55,209 nt of DNA from Eubacterium sp. (GCA_003486385.1 DNFT01000124.1:1-55209), one strand, 5' to 3'; shown: positions 1 to 8,967, counted from the stretch's first letter. Notes: a model not told the origin generated them from the sequence alone. Numbers and translations are program-made.

Positions 1-80
1 TATGCATAAATATAATACGTTATGCACTCATACATTATATTGGCATGTTTTGGCGACAACATCATATAGAATAAAGCATA

Positions 81-136
81 AAAATATCGCTTTTGAATCT
101 GCAGCGCGGAAGCCGCTTTTTCAAAAGCGATATTTT
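81..136 (-). terminator. Hairpin terminator of the first minus-strand gene
   Basis: Arms AAAATATCGCTTTTGA (81-96) and TCAAAAGCGATATTTT (121-136) are perfectly complementary over 16 bp. A small GC-rich hairpin lies in the loop (GCGG/CCGC). Read on the minus strand the stem ends in a T-rich tract just beyond the stop codon of the gene at 167-751, as expected for a factor-independent terminator. Confidence 0.7.
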
Positions 137-166
137 GGGATTAAAGGGAAAATCTAAAGAAGAAAA

Positions 167-751
167 TTAATTCTCCTCTTTGCCGAAGTAGTCATTGAAT
201 TTCTTTTCTACAGCGTCATAGGTATCCTTGCAAAGTGAAGGAAGCTCCCTGCCCCATGCACCTGTAGCCTGTTCATAGCCCTTTTTGAATGCCTCAAGCA
301 TGCTCTGCATTTTATCCTTGTCGCCGCCAGAGAGAGCCTGTGCAAAATCAAAAATACGGTCTGAGGTCTGCTTAACTCCCCAGTAGCCATCCTCGGAGAT
401 ATCCTCCTTAGCCTGTGCTGCTGTGGCAGAGTCAACCTTGAGCTCACCGTTTGCGAGAGCCTTTATCATATCTTCGCTGGAAGCGAAAGTCTTTCCCTGC
501 TTTAAAAACATATCCGAGACAAGGGACTTCATCTTGCCGGTACGGTCTGCAAGATCCTGCTTCATCTGTGCGACAACGGCAGCGTTGCTCTTCTGTCTGG
601 TTGTTGTCCTGCTGGAAGCCTCATATACTGCAGCATCCTTAGAGAAGGAGGCTGTAGATGTCTTATTGTCTTTATTAGTGCTGTTCTTTACCGCTGTGTC
701 GGTATATGCAGCGTTGTCATAGCCGTTAGTTGTAATTCCGTTTACATTCAT
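167..751 (-). CDS. Conserved-looking hypothetical protein, 194 aa
   Basis: I do not recognise a family. The protein has no signal peptide and no membrane segment. Residues 1-55 are low-complexity and rich in Ser, Thr and Asn, suggesting a disordered N-terminus. The rest is mostly helical, with a lysine/acid-rich middle and a C-terminal stretch containing Gly-Ala-Trp-Gly-Arg. The start is supported by AAAGGAG about 11 nt upstream on the minus strand. It is transcribed divergently from ispE and ends in a strong hairpin. The composition resembles small cytoplasmic or flagellum-associated proteins of Lachnospiraceae, but that is only an impression. Confidence 0.75.
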   Translation of the reverse strand: MNVNGITTNGYDNAAYTDTAVKNSTNKDNKTSTASFSKDAAVYEASSRTTTRQKSNAAVVAQMKQDLADRTGKMKSLVSDMFLKQGKTFASSEDMIKALANGELKVDSATAAQAKEDISEDGYWGVKQTSDRIFDFAQALSGGDKDKMQSMLEAFKKGYEQATGAWGRELPSLCKDTYDAVEKKFNDYFGKEEN

Positions 752-920
752 TATTATGGACTCCTTTCCAATGTAAAATATAGTTCAGTCAATTGCATAA
801 TGTACGATATTCATTAACAGAATATCGCAGATATTCTCAGTATAAAATGCAATTAAACCATCTTTCAATATATATATCGGTAGAAAGGTTAAAAAAGTTA
901 ATCATGGTATATATTTTCGG

Positions 921-949
921 TTGATTTGTATAATATGTATGTATATAAT
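921..949 (+). promoter_or_regulatory. Sigma-A type promoter of the ispE operon
   Basis: TTGATT (921-926), a 17-nt spacer and TATAAT (944-949) make a near-consensus promoter 59 nt upstream of the preferred ispE start. The surrounding 752-1008 gap is AT-rich and shows nothing else I can name. Confidence 0.65.
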
Positions 950-1008
950 ATGGTGTGTACTGTATACATAATTCATAATACACTTTAATTTATAAGGAAA
1001 TGGATATA

Positions 1009-1893
1009 ATGGATGAGATAAGATTAAGAGCATACGCTAAGGTTAATCTTGGACTTGATGTGCTTAGGCGCAGGGAGGATGGGTACCATGATGTGCGTAT
1101 GATAATGCAGAATATTAATTTGTTTGACAAGCTTACAATAAAGAAAAAGAAAGAAGCAGGAATCAATATCAGTACGAATCTGCCATACCTTCCGACCGAT
1201 TCAAATAACCTTGTGTACAGGGCAGCAGCACTGCTCATCGATGAATTCGGAATAGAAGGCGGAGTGGATATTGACCTGTACAAGTTTATTCCGGTGGCAG
1301 CGGGCATGGCGGGAGGAAGTGCCGATGCGGCTGCTGTTTTATATGGCATGAATGAGCTTTTCGGCTTGAAATTAAGTATCGGGGAGCTGATGAAGAGAGG
1401 TGTCAGGCTCGGAGCAGATATTCCTTACTGCCTTATGGGAGGAACGGTGCTTGCCGAGGGAATAGGTGAGAAGCTTACAAGACTTAAGGCGTGCCCGGAC
1501 TGCTATTTTGTTGTGGCTAAGCCTCCTTTTCCGGTATCGACGAAGCTTGTCTATGACAAGCTTGTGATTGATGGAAGTACGGTGCACCCTGATATAGATG
1601 GAATTATGCATGCGATAGCTGATGGTGATGTGGGAGGAATAGCCTCACGATTGCTGAATGTGCTTGAGACTGTCACTGCGAAGGAATATCCCGATATAGA
1701 AGGAATCAAGGATAAGATGAGAGAGTGTGGTGCGTTAAATGCCCTTATGAGTGGCAGCGGGCCTACTGTTTTTGGCATATTTGATGACAAGGACAAGGCG
1801 TGCGAATGTAACCGCATACTAAGGCAGGACAGCAGGGTAAAGACAGCGTATGTTGCAGAGAGCTGCAGTGGCGGGTTTAACTGTGAATATTAG
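1009..1893 (+). CDS. ispE: 4-diphosphocytidyl-2-C-methyl-D-erythritol kinase
   Basis: IspE phosphorylates the 2-hydroxyl of CDP-methylerythritol in the non-mevalonate isoprenoid pathway. It is a GHMP kinase. The N-terminal AYAKVNLGLDV motif, the glycine-rich ATP loop VAAGMAGGSADAAAVL near residue 100, and the C-terminal LMSGSGPTVFGIF loop are all visible, and the length (294 aa) is normal. I prefer ATG 1009 to the in-frame ATG at 1000 because AAGGAA (994-999) is correctly spaced only for 1009. It heads an operon with the GntR regulator and spoIIR, an arrangement I associate with Lachnospiraceae. Confidence 0.95.
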   Translation: MDEIRLRAYAKVNLGLDVLRRREDGYHDVRMIMQNINLFDKLTIKKKKEAGINISTNLPYLPTDSNNLVYRAAALLIDEFGIEGGVDIDLYKFIPVAAGMAGGSADAAAVLYGMNELFGLKLSIGELMKRGVRLGADIPYCLMGGTVLAEGIGEKLTRLKACPDCYFVVAKPPFPVSTKLVYDKLVIDGSTVHPDIDGIMHAIADGDVGGIASRLLNVLETVTAKEYPDIEGIKDKMRECGALNALMSGSGPTVFGIFDDKDKACECNRILRQDSRVKTAYVAESCSGGFNCEY

Positions 1894-1917
1894 TATACAG
1901 AAGGAGATTAGATTTTT

Positions 1918-2601
1918 ATGTTAGAGGACAGCAATTTTCAGGTCACGATGAATGAGTATCTTCCGCTTCGTGATGTTGTATTTAATACACTTAGACATGC
2001 GATACTTAAGGGGGAGCTTGAGCCGGGTGAGAGACTGATGGAGATATCACTTGCACAGAAGCTCGGTGTGAGCCGTACTCCGATCCGCGAGGCTATAAGA
2101 AAGCTTGAGCTTGAGGGTCTTGTGGTTATGGTGCCTAGAAAGGGAGCCGAGGTCGCGGACATTACAGAGAAGGATTTAAGGGATGTGCTGGAGGTACGCA
2201 CAGCGCTTGAGGAGCTTTCTATTGAGCTTGCAATCAGGAATATGGATGAGGAACAGCTTGATAATCTGAAGAAAGCCAATGAAGCTTTTGCAAGAAATTC
2301 TGAGGGTGATGACCTTATCAAGATTGCTGAGTCCGATGTGGCGTTTCATGAGCATATATATATGGCAACCGGTAATAAGCGTCTTATTCAGATAATCAAT
2401 AACCTGAGGGAGCAGATGTATCGCTATCGTCTTGAGTACATTAAGGACAAGACAACACATGAAAGACTTGTGCAGGAACACAACAGGATAATTGCTGCGA
2501 TGCAGCAGGGAAATGTGAAGGAAGCAAAGGCGGCAATAAAGCTCCACGTTGAAAACCAGGAGGAGAATATTTTAAAATCCATAAAAATTAAGAATGCTTA
2601 G
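1918..2601 (+). CDS. GntR-family transcriptional regulator, FadR/FCD type
   Basis: The protein is 227 aa. An N-terminal winged helix-turn-helix (about residues 12-78, with LGVSRTPIREAIRKLELEGLV) is followed by an all-helical FCD ligand domain. Candidate metal-binding histidines are in DVAFHEHIY, EHNRII and KLHVEN. Members of this subfamily usually bind a small organic acid and repress catabolic genes. Here the gene sits 24 nt after ispE and before spoIIR, with no catabolic operon nearby, so the ligand and targets cannot be inferred. AAGGAG lies 12 nt upstream of the start. Confidence 0.9.
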   Translation: MLEDSNFQVTMNEYLPLRDVVFNTLRHAILKGELEPGERLMEISLAQKLGVSRTPIREAIRKLELEGLVVMVPRKGAEVADITEKDLRDVLEVRTALEELSIELAIRNMDEEQLDNLKKANEAFARNSEGDDLIKIAESDVAFHEHIYMATGNKRLIQIINNLREQMYRYRLEYIKDKTTHERLVQEHNRIIAAMQQGNVKEAKAAIKLHVENQEENILKSIKIKNA

Positions 2602-2676
2602 GAAAAGATGAGGTTTAAATTGTCTGCTGTACGGTAATACTTTCAATAACAATATTTTGAAAGGGAGATTATTCGT

Positions 2677-3321
2677 ATGAGCAGATGCAGTATAGCCGCA
2701 TGGTGCCTTATGGTGCTGTGCTCAATCATTTTTTTTACATATAGTGCAGGACAGAACCGTTCCGTCACACAGCTTCAGAAGGATATAGCAGGGGAGATAA
2801 TAAGATTCCATGTACGTGCCAACAGTGACACGGATGCGGATCAGCAGCTTAAGCTGTATGTAAAGGAAGAGCTTGTGAAGTACATGGGGGAGCTTCTGAA
2901 GGATGCTTCAGATAGAAGTGATGCGGAGAACATTCTTAATGAAAATATAGAAAATATAGAAAATGTTGCAAAAGGGGTTATCAAGGAACATAAAAAGGAA
3001 TATAATGTAAAGGCTTATTTTGAAGAATCGTATTTTCCGGTCAAGGTATATGCAGACATGACATTTCCGCAGGGAGTCTATGAAGCATTCCGCGTGGATA
3101 TAGGGGCGGCTGAGGGGAAGAACTGGTGGTGTGTGCTTTACCCTAGTCTGTGCTTTGCGGATATCAGCCATGGAACCATGGACACTGCGGCGAAGGAGGA
3201 GCTGGAAGCTGTTCTTGATGAGGACGAACTTGAACTTTTGTATGAGAACAAGGACGGAGATAAGAGGGAACGGGTTTATGAATTTAAGATTTTTACTTTT
3301 CTTAATAAGCTGATTAAATGA
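2677..3321 (+). CDS. spoIIR: Stage II sporulation protein R
   Basis: SpoIIR is the forespore-made signal that triggers the SpoIIGA protease and hence pro-sigma-E processing in the mother cell. This 214-aa protein has an N-terminal membrane or signal segment (residues 7-25) and the family core IRFHVRANSDTDADQQLKL, followed by the PVKVYADMTFPQGVYEAFR region and a WWCVLYPSLCF motif, all typical. AAAGGGAG precedes the ATG. Sigma-F control would be expected, but I did not identify the promoter. The gene is good evidence that the organism belongs to an endospore-forming lineage. Confidence 0.93.
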   Translation: MSRCSIAAWCLMVLCSIIFFTYSAGQNRSVTQLQKDIAGEIIRFHVRANSDTDADQQLKLYVKEELVKYMGELLKDASDRSDAENILNENIENIENVAKGVIKEHKKEYNVKAYFEESYFPVKVYADMTFPQGVYEAFRVDIGAAEGKNWWCVLYPSLCFADISHGTMDTAAKEELEAVLDEDELELLYENKDGDKRERVYEFKIFTFLNKLIK

Positions 3322-3404
3322 GCCACATCTGAGCGGAAATGACGTGTTGCATTTGTCACATACCGTAAGGCGGAATCGCCTGTGTAAATGTTCGGAGAAG
3401 GCTT

Positions 3405-4487
3405 ATGAAGTATAGAATGGAGATTGATATGTCAAAGCTTAAGGTTGCGGTGCTTTTCGGTGGACAGTCATCAGAGCATGAGGTGTCCTGCCGTTCAGCA
3501 CTCACTATAATACATAATATGGATAAGGAGCGCTATGAGCAGCTTCTTGTAGGAATCACAAAGGAAGGAAGATGGCTTTTAACCCCGAATGCGGAAGCTA
3601 TTGAGGATGGAAGCTGGAGAAATGGGAGTACGGAGCTGATTCTGTCACCGGATACAACACATAAGGGCTTCATAGCGATGAAGGACGGAAGGTCTGAGGT
3701 TATAGCTGTCGATGTTGTATTTCCGGTACTGCATGGTCTGTATGGTGAGGACGGAACGGTTCAGGGAGTTCTTGAGCTTGCAAAAATTCCTTATGTAGGC
3801 TGTGGCGTTGTCGCTTCCGGCGTATCCATGGATAAGCTTTTTACCAAAATTATTGCTGCGACTGTGGGCGTAAAGCAGGCTGGGTATGAGGCTGTAAGAC
3901 GCACAGAGCTTGAGCATATGGACATAGTTGTGGACAGGATAGAGAAAGCACTGCCTTATCCTGTATTTATCAAGCCTGCCAACGCAGGTTCGTCCTGTGG
4001 TGTGAGCAAGGCAAAGGACCGGGAAGGTCTTATAAAGGGCTTGAAGCTTGCCGCACAGCATGACAGAAAGCTTCTTGTTGAGGAGACAATAGTCGGACGT
4101 GAGGTTGAGTGTGCCGTTCTAGGCGGTGAGAATCCTGAGGCTTCCGGTGTCGGTGAGGTTCTTCCGGCAGGCAACGCAGCCTTCTATGACTATGAGGCGA
4201 AGTATGCCAATGCCGATTCTAAGACAGACACACATCCTTCATTCCCGGAGGGCAAGGAGGATGAGATAAGAAGCGATGCGGTGAAGATTTTTAAGGCTGT
4301 CGACGGATATGGCCTTGCAAGGGTGGATTTCTTCTTAAAAGAGGACGGAACCGTTGTATTCAATGAGATAAATACACTTCCGGGTTTTACCTCAATCAGC
4401 ATGTATCCTATGCTCTGGAACGAAAGAGGCGTCAATGTGACAAACCTCATTGATAAGCTTATTGAGCTTGCACTTAAGAGATTTTAG
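3405..4487 (+). CDS. ddl: D-alanine--D-alanine ligase
   Basis: This ATP-grasp enzyme makes the D-Ala-D-Ala dipeptide for peptidoglycan. Visible motifs are VLFGGQSSEHEVSCRSA at the N-terminus, the ATP-binding KPANAGSSCGVSKA, EVECAVLGG, the omega loop containing FYDYEAKY, and the metal-binding FNEINTLPGFTSISMYP. The tyrosine in the omega loop fits a D-Ala rather than a D-lactate ligase. Two starts are plausible: ATG 3405 (GGAG at 3394) and ATG 3429 (GGAG at 3419). The shorter form matches the usual N-terminus better. murI follows after 9 nt, forming a cell-wall precursor unit. Confidence 0.95.
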   Translation: MKYRMEIDMSKLKVAVLFGGQSSEHEVSCRSALTIIHNMDKERYEQLLVGITKEGRWLLTPNAEAIEDGSWRNGSTELILSPDTTHKGFIAMKDGRSEVIAVDVVFPVLHGLYGEDGTVQGVLELAKIPYVGCGVVASGVSMDKLFTKIIAATVGVKQAGYEAVRRTELEHMDIVVDRIEKALPYPVFIKPANAGSSCGVSKAKDREGLIKGLKLAAQHDRKLLVEETIVGREVECAVLGGENPEASGVGEVLPAGNAAFYDYEAKYANADSKTDTHPSFPEGKEDEIRSDAVKIFKAVDGYGLARVDFFLKEDGTVVFNEINTLPGFTSISMYPMLWNERGVNVTNLIDKLIELALKRF

Positions 4488-4496
4488 GAGGAACGT

Positions 4497-5315
4497 ATGA
4501 GAAAGGATGCCCCGATAGGTGTGTTCGATTCGGGTGTGGGAGGTCTGACTGTTGCCAGAGAGATAATCAGACAGATACCGAATGAACGCATTGTATATTT
4601 TGGAGATACGGCGAGACTTCCGTATGGAACCAAGTCAAAGGACACGATAATACGTTATGCAAGGCAGATAGTGAATTTCCTTATGGATGAGGGCGTTAAG
4701 GCTATAGTTGTGGCATGTAATACGGCAAGCGCTTATGCTCTTGAGGAGATTAAGGACGAGATAGAGGTTCCTGTAATCGGAGTGGTCAAGCCGGGAGCAA
4801 GGACAGCGGTTTCGGTTACTAAAAATAATCGTATAGGAATAATTGCCACAGAGGGAACGATAAACAGTGGTCTTTATACAAGACTTATACATGAGGAGAA
4901 TCCGGACATAGAGGTTGTCGGAAAGGCATGTCCGCTTCTGGTATCGCTAGTCGAGGAGGGGTGGCTTCATGACAGTATTACCGATCAGGTGCTGGAGCGC
5001 TATCTTGAGAGCCTTAAGCGGGAGAACATAGACACATTGGTGCTTGGATGTACACATTATCCGCTTCTTAGAAGCTCCATCGGAAAAATCATGGGCGATA
5101 AGGTCAACCTTGTGAATCCTGCGTACGAGACTGCACTTGAGTTAAAGCGTCTCCTTGCAAAAAAGGAGCTTGCCAACGTAAAGGATGTGGAGGAGCCTAG
5201 CGTCATGTATCGTTTCTATGTCAGCGATGCGGCGGAAAAATTTAAAAATATAGCTAATATGATACTCCCATTCGATATTGAGACGACAAAGCAGATCAAT
5301 ATTGACGAATATTAA
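4497..5315 (+). CDS. murI: Glutamate racemase
   Basis: MurI supplies D-glutamate for the peptidoglycan stem peptide. The two catalytic cysteines are in VVACNTASA (near residue 73) and LGCTHYPLL (near residue 184). The N-terminus IGVFDSGVGGLTV and the PYGTKS loop are canonical, and 272 aa is a normal length. AGGAGG lies directly before the ATG, 9 nt after ddl, so both are probably co-transcribed and end at the hairpin just downstream. Confidence 0.96.
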   Translation: MRKDAPIGVFDSGVGGLTVAREIIRQIPNERIVYFGDTARLPYGTKSKDTIIRYARQIVNFLMDEGVKAIVVACNTASAYALEEIKDEIEVPVIGVVKPGARTAVSVTKNNRIGIIATEGTINSGLYTRLIHEENPDIEVVGKACPLLVSLVEEGWLHDSITDQVLERYLESLKRENIDTLVLGCTHYPLLRSSIGKIMGDKVNLVNPAYETALELKRLLAKKELANVKDVEEPSVMYRFYVSDAAEKFKNIANMILPFDIETTKQINIDEY

Positions 5316-5327
5316 AAAGATTATGGT

Positions 5328-5370
5328 GTGAAGGATAAGTATTGAAGCTTAGACTTCACACATATTTTTT
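5328..5370 (+). terminator. Terminator after murI
   Basis: GTGTGAAG (5328-5335) pairs with CTTCACAC (5354-5361), followed by ATATTTTTT. The stem-loop lies 12 nt after the murI stop. Confidence 0.75.
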
Positions 5371-5576
5371 CATTTTATTTAATTAAGGGTAGTTTGAAAA
5401 TATACACATGTGAATAGTATGAAGGATATGATTTATATTTTTGGGGAAAATGCCATACCGATGAAACAGGCGGCATTTTGGAGAGAAACGCTGAACAGTT
5501 GATTTATTGTTATACAATATAAATTGTGCCTGCATACATGATGTTCGCAGCAAGTTGTCCGGAAATGAGGAATAAC

Positions 5577-6002
5577 ATGAAAGAGAATATTGTTTTATAT
5601 ATTACAGGCCTGCACAGCACAGGCTCAGATGATGATTCGGTGGAGATGATATACGCCGGAAAGCATTATTTCAGAAACGGAAAGCATTTTATAAAGTATC
5701 AGGAGAGTCTTGAGGACGGGCTTTTGACCGATAACATGATTAAGATTTCGCCTAAAGAGGTGGAGCTTGTAAAAAAAGGACCCATGACCACCAACATGCT
5801 GTTCACCATCGGAGAAAAGAACCTGAGCTATTATGACACTCCATTTGGAAGCATGACAATGGGGATAGATACCTCCGATATGTGCATAACTGAGAATGAT
5901 GGAGAGATGAATGTGGATATCCACTATAATCTCGAGATGAATGGGAATCATGTGGCGAAGAGCCATGTTGTTATTAAGGTAAGGGAAGAGAACCGGGAAT
6001 AA
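5577..6002 (+). CDS. DUF1934 family (YwiB-like) beta-barrel protein
   Basis: The 141-aa protein matches the DUF1934/YwiB pattern: an N-terminal ITGLHSTGSDDDSVEMIYAG strand pair, a KYQES segment, TTNMLFTIGEKN, a YDTPFGSMTMGIDT loop, and a final alternating strand DIHYNLEMNGNHVAKSHVVIKV. The family is a small calycin-like barrel of unknown function. I choose ATG 5577 (GAGG at 5567) over an upstream GTG at 5526 because the extra residues do not resemble the family. It follows the murI terminator and so is probably a separate unit. Confidence 0.85.
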   Translation: MKENIVLYITGLHSTGSDDDSVEMIYAGKHYFRNGKHFIKYQESLEDGLLTDNMIKISPKEVELVKKGPMTTNMLFTIGEKNLSYYDTPFGSMTMGIDTSDMCITENDGEMNVDIHYNLEMNGNHVAKSHVVIKVREENRE

Positions 6003-6050
6003 ACGGTGATAGACTGGTAAAGATATATTTAGAATATGTGAATGGTGCAG

Positions 6051-6091
6051 ATAACCTGATGAGAGAGAATTACTTTTGTCGGGTTATTTCT
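6051..6091 (+). terminator. Probable weak terminator after the DUF1934 gene
   Basis: GATAACCTGA and TCGGGTTATTTC can form an imperfect stem-loop ending in a short T tract, 49 nt past the stop codon. Confidence 0.4.
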
Positions 6092-6155
6092 GTTTGTAAG
6101 GTTTTATTGGAATATGGAAAGATATATTTTAAAAAATCGGTTATCTATTGTACCT

Positions 6156-6183
6156 TTTCAAACAAATAATGATTTGTTATAAT
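6156..6183 (+). promoter_or_regulatory. Promoter with a palindromic spacer before the ATPase gene
   Basis: TTTCAA (6156-6161) and TATAAT (6178-6183) are separated by 16 nt. That spacer is exactly the inverted repeat ACAAATAATGATTTGT. A repressor bound there would cover the promoter. The promoter points to the ATPase/nuclease-like pair starting at 6255. Confidence 0.5.
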
Positions 6184-6254
6184 AAAAAAGGATTATCAAT
6201 ATAAATAGGGTTAAAATTGCAGCTGGCAAAGGGTGTTAAATAAGGAGAAGCAAT

Positions 6255-7619
6255 ATGGCGTCATGGAAGTTAAGGGTTGAAAATTATGGAAAAATAAAGT
6301 CTGCCGAAATAGAAATTGCTCCATTGACATTGTTCGTGGGTGATAATAATAGTGGAAAAAGCTATTTAATGTCTCTTCTGTGGGGAATAGAAAATTTAGG
6401 TGTAGAAGCTTTGTTAGGAAGTGAATATCTTGAGTCTGAGGAGACGGATGAGCTCAGTGAATGGCTTATCAGCCAAATGAAAACGGCTATACAGAAGAAA
6501 AAGCATATTGCGCCATTAGAAGATATATCCGAAATGTTAAGTAATGTTCTTAATAAGGGTTTGGAAAAGAATAAGGATAATTTTGTGAGAAGAATCTTTA
6601 ATAGTGATAATGTTTCAATTGGAAAATTATCGATAGATTTAGGTGATTTTAAAGGAAGAATCTTGGATATTGAATTGAATGAACAAACAGAGTTGCTATC
6701 ATTATCTATTGATTCACGAGAGGCATTGGAAGTTCATAGAACCATTGTTGAAAGTAAAACATTGAAAGAAAGAAGATATTTTAATAGTATTTTAATTCAA
6801 GTGTTGTATAAATCTATTATGGGTATTAAAATTGTTGAATCAGATACACAGAGGATTATATATCTTCCCGCGGCAAGAACCGGTTTTATGCTTACTAAGG
6901 ATATTATAAATAAGGTTGGCAGAAACAATACATTTAATTTGCCGGATGATAGGGAAAAATTCACGCCTTTTGTCCGCCCGATTAACAATTTTTTGGATAT
7001 TATGGGTGATTTGACTGTTGGACAAAAGAAAAATGAGAATTATATACATTTGGCGGAAGATATAGAGCATGAGATGACGGATGGAACGATTGAGTTCAGT
7101 GATATGCCAAACAAAGAGGTTATGTATGTGCCGGATGGACATAAGAAGGGGATTCCACTCAGGCTGGTTTCAGCAGTTGTGACGGAGCTATGTCCGTTAA
7201 TCTTGATTTTAAAACATAGCGATAATATAGCACGCTTCTATTATGAGGAACCGGAAATGTGCCTTCACCCGCAACTGCAAAGCAGGATGGGTAAAGTTAT
7301 TGCAAGGATAGTGAATGCCGGGATAGGTATGGTCATTACAACTCACAGCGATATAATTTTACAGCATATTAATAACATGATAAAGTTACAGAATCGCAAG
7401 GATTGTGATGAAATTTGTGATAGATTACACTATGGGAAAGAGGATTTGTTGAACTGTGACCAGGTAAGAGTGTACCAGTTAAAGGCAAGAGCAAAAGGAA
7501 AGACAGTTGTAGAAGAATTGAGCTGTGGGGAAAATGGTTTTATTGTTCCTACGTTTAATGACGCTCTTGACAGTATTATGAGTGAGGCATATGAGATTCA
7601 AGGGGATTTACATGAATAA
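6255..7619 (+). CDS. OLD-like AAA/ABC-type ATPase, 454 aa
   Basis: Walker A is GDNNSGKS (residues 29-36). A Walker B-like FYYEEPEMCLHP lies near residue 327, and an H-loop in VITTHSDIILQHINN near residue 363. The long central insert is family-specific and not recognised. This is the AAA_15/AAA_21 type of ATPase found in OLD nucleases and many phage-defence systems, but there is no TOPRIM domain here. AGGAG (6242-6246) precedes the start by 8 nt. The 3' end overlaps the next gene by 8 nt, so the two products are probably made together and may form a complex. A defence role is inference from architecture only. Confidence 0.85.
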   Translation: MASWKLRVENYGKIKSAEIEIAPLTLFVGDNNSGKSYLMSLLWGIENLGVEALLGSEYLESEETDELSEWLISQMKTAIQKKKHIAPLEDISEMLSNVLNKGLEKNKDNFVRRIFNSDNVSIGKLSIDLGDFKGRILDIELNEQTELLSLSIDSREALEVHRTIVESKTLKERRYFNSILIQVLYKSIMGIKIVESDTQRIIYLPAARTGFMLTKDIINKVGRNNTFNLPDDREKFTPFVRPINNFLDIMGDLTVGQKKNENYIHLAEDIEHEMTDGTIEFSDMPNKEVMYVPDGHKKGIPLRLVSAVVTELCPLILILKHSDNIARFYYEEPEMCLHPQLQSRMGKVIARIVNAGIGMVITTHSDIILQHINNMIKLQNRKDCDEICDRLHYGKEDLLNCDQVRVYQLKARAKGKTVVEELSCGENGFIVPTFNDALDSIMSEAYEIQGDLHE

Positions 7620-8232
7620 AAAAACAGAATTTATTATCAATGAACTGCTGGTAGATAATTTTATCGAAAAAGAAACCAATGAAATTCTTCTTGAAGAGAC
7701 AGAAGATACAGGTAAAAGCTCATTAAAAATACAATTGAAATCGATTGATAATCTCAGTATTAAGAATGTAGATAAGAAGAATACACAGATGAATTTCTTT
7801 CAGGATAGTAAAAATAAGTCAATGAATAAACGAGTTGACCATATTATTTTTGAACAGATTTCATATGACAAATGGAAACTGCATTTGATAGAAATGAAAT
7901 CATCTGTAGGAAACGATAAGTGGATTGATATAAAGGGAAAGTTCAGGGCAAGCTATTTAGTGGCACGGGCAATAGCAGCTATGCTTGAGCTGGACATTCA
8001 GGAAACTTATATGTATACCACTTATGAAAAGGTCTCATTTGTTTTATCTGAAACTATGCCGGCTGCAAGAAGACTAAAGGTTGGTGGTGAGTATGTGAAG
8101 CCACAGGAGGAATGGGATGGAGCTGCATTCAGCCTGAATTTCGGAGAGAAAATCAGGTTTATTCATAAGCCGCTTCGTATGGTGAGAAACTCGCAGGGGA
8201 TATTGACGGGTGAAAGAACTTTTAATCTTTGA
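7612..8232 (+). CDS. Small PD-(D/E)XK-like protein paired with the ATPase
   Basis: The 206-aa protein starts at ATG 7612 inside the stop region of the ATPase gene (8-nt overlap, AGGGG 8 nt upstream). I do not recognise a named family. RVDHIIF (Asp76) is followed by two strands and LIEMKSS (Glu94, Lys96), then a helix rich in Ala and Arg. This is the spacing of a PD-(D/E)XK nuclease core, where Asp, Glu and Lys bind metal and activate water. A natural reading is an ATPase-controlled nuclease effector. The fold assignment needs a profile search, and the protein could instead be a non-enzymatic partner. Confidence 0.7.
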   Translation: MNKKTEFIINELLVDNFIEKETNEILLEETEDTGKSSLKIQLKSIDNLSIKNVDKKNTQMNFFQDSKNKSMNKRVDHIIFEQISYDKWKLHLIEMKSSVGNDKWIDIKGKFRASYLVARAIAAMLELDIQETYMYTTYEKVSFVLSETMPAARRLKVGGEYVKPQEEWDGAAFSLNFGEKIRFIHKPLRMVRNSQGILTGERTFNL

Positions 8233-8333
8233 TTTGATAAGGGTTAGTACTAAGTTGAAAATAAAATAGTTGAATTTTTCCACAAAAATGTTAAAATATA
8301 TGAGTATGACATTTTTACATAGGGAGGTACACT

Positions 8334-8879
8334 ATGCCAGCTTGGTTAATAGTAATTCTGTCCATTCTTGCGGTGGTGCTTGTAGCATTTATCGTTCTTC
8401 TGATATTGGGCGGCAGATTACAGAAAAAGGCTAATTCACAGCAGGAGGCACTTGCCAGCGCAGCGCAGACAGTCTCAATGCTGATTATTGACAAAAAGAA
8501 ATTGAAAATTTCGGAAGCGAATCTTCCGAAGGTAGTAACGGATCAGGTTCCTAAGTACGCACGCCGTGCTAAGTTCCCAATCGTCAAGGCAAGAGTTGTG
8601 GGCGGCGGAAGCAAGCCTATGAATCTTATCGCAGATGCAGCAGTTTTTGATATTCTTCCGGTAGGTAAGGAATGTAAGGTAGTAGTCAGCGGTATCTATA
8701 TCACAGAGATTAAGAGTGTCCGCGGTGGCGTTATCCCTGCTCCACCTAAGAAGAAGGGGCTTGCAGGACTTATGCAGAAGGCTTCAAGAAAGGCTAAGGA
8801 TTCCACCAAGGACAAGCCTGCTAAGGCAGATAAGAATGCGGCGGCAGACAATGGCAGGAAGGCTAAGAAGAGTAAGTAA
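8334..8879 (+). CDS. N-terminally membrane-anchored hypothetical protein, 181 aa
   Basis: Residues 3-27 form one hydrophobic membrane segment (LIVILSILAVVLVAFIVLLIL). A cytoplasmic or surface domain of about 110 residues follows. The last 45 residues are a lysine/alanine-rich, highly basic tail that is probably disordered and may bind nucleic acid or acidic polymer. I know no function. GGGAGG precedes the ATG and a strong terminator follows, so this is a single-gene unit. Confidence 0.8.
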   Translation: MPAWLIVILSILAVVLVAFIVLLILGGRLQKKANSQQEALASAAQTVSMLIIDKKKLKISEANLPKVVTDQVPKYARRAKFPIVKARVVGGGSKPMNLIADAAVFDILPVGKECKVVVSGIYITEIKSVRGGVIPAPPKKKGLAGLMQKASRKAKDSTKDKPAKADKNAAADNGRKAKKSK

Positions 8880-8921
8880 TAAATTGATATGGTTAGTCTT
8901 GGCACTATAATATGAAATATA

Positions 8922-8967
8922 AATAAGCTCACGCACATTGGTTCAATGTGTGTGGGCTTATTTTTTT
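8922..8967 (+). terminator. Strong terminator, possibly bidirectional
   Basis: AATAAGCTCACGCACATTG pairs with CAATGTGTGTGGGCTTATT through a 3-nt loop, followed by seven T. The A-rich 5' flank also allows use on the minus strand by the converging gene at 9000-10691. Confidence 0.85.

Noticed and set aside
6255..8232. Assigning the ATPase pair to Gabija, Septu or PARIS
   Set aside because: No TOPRIM, UvrD-like helicase, HNH or DUF4435 features are visible in either protein.
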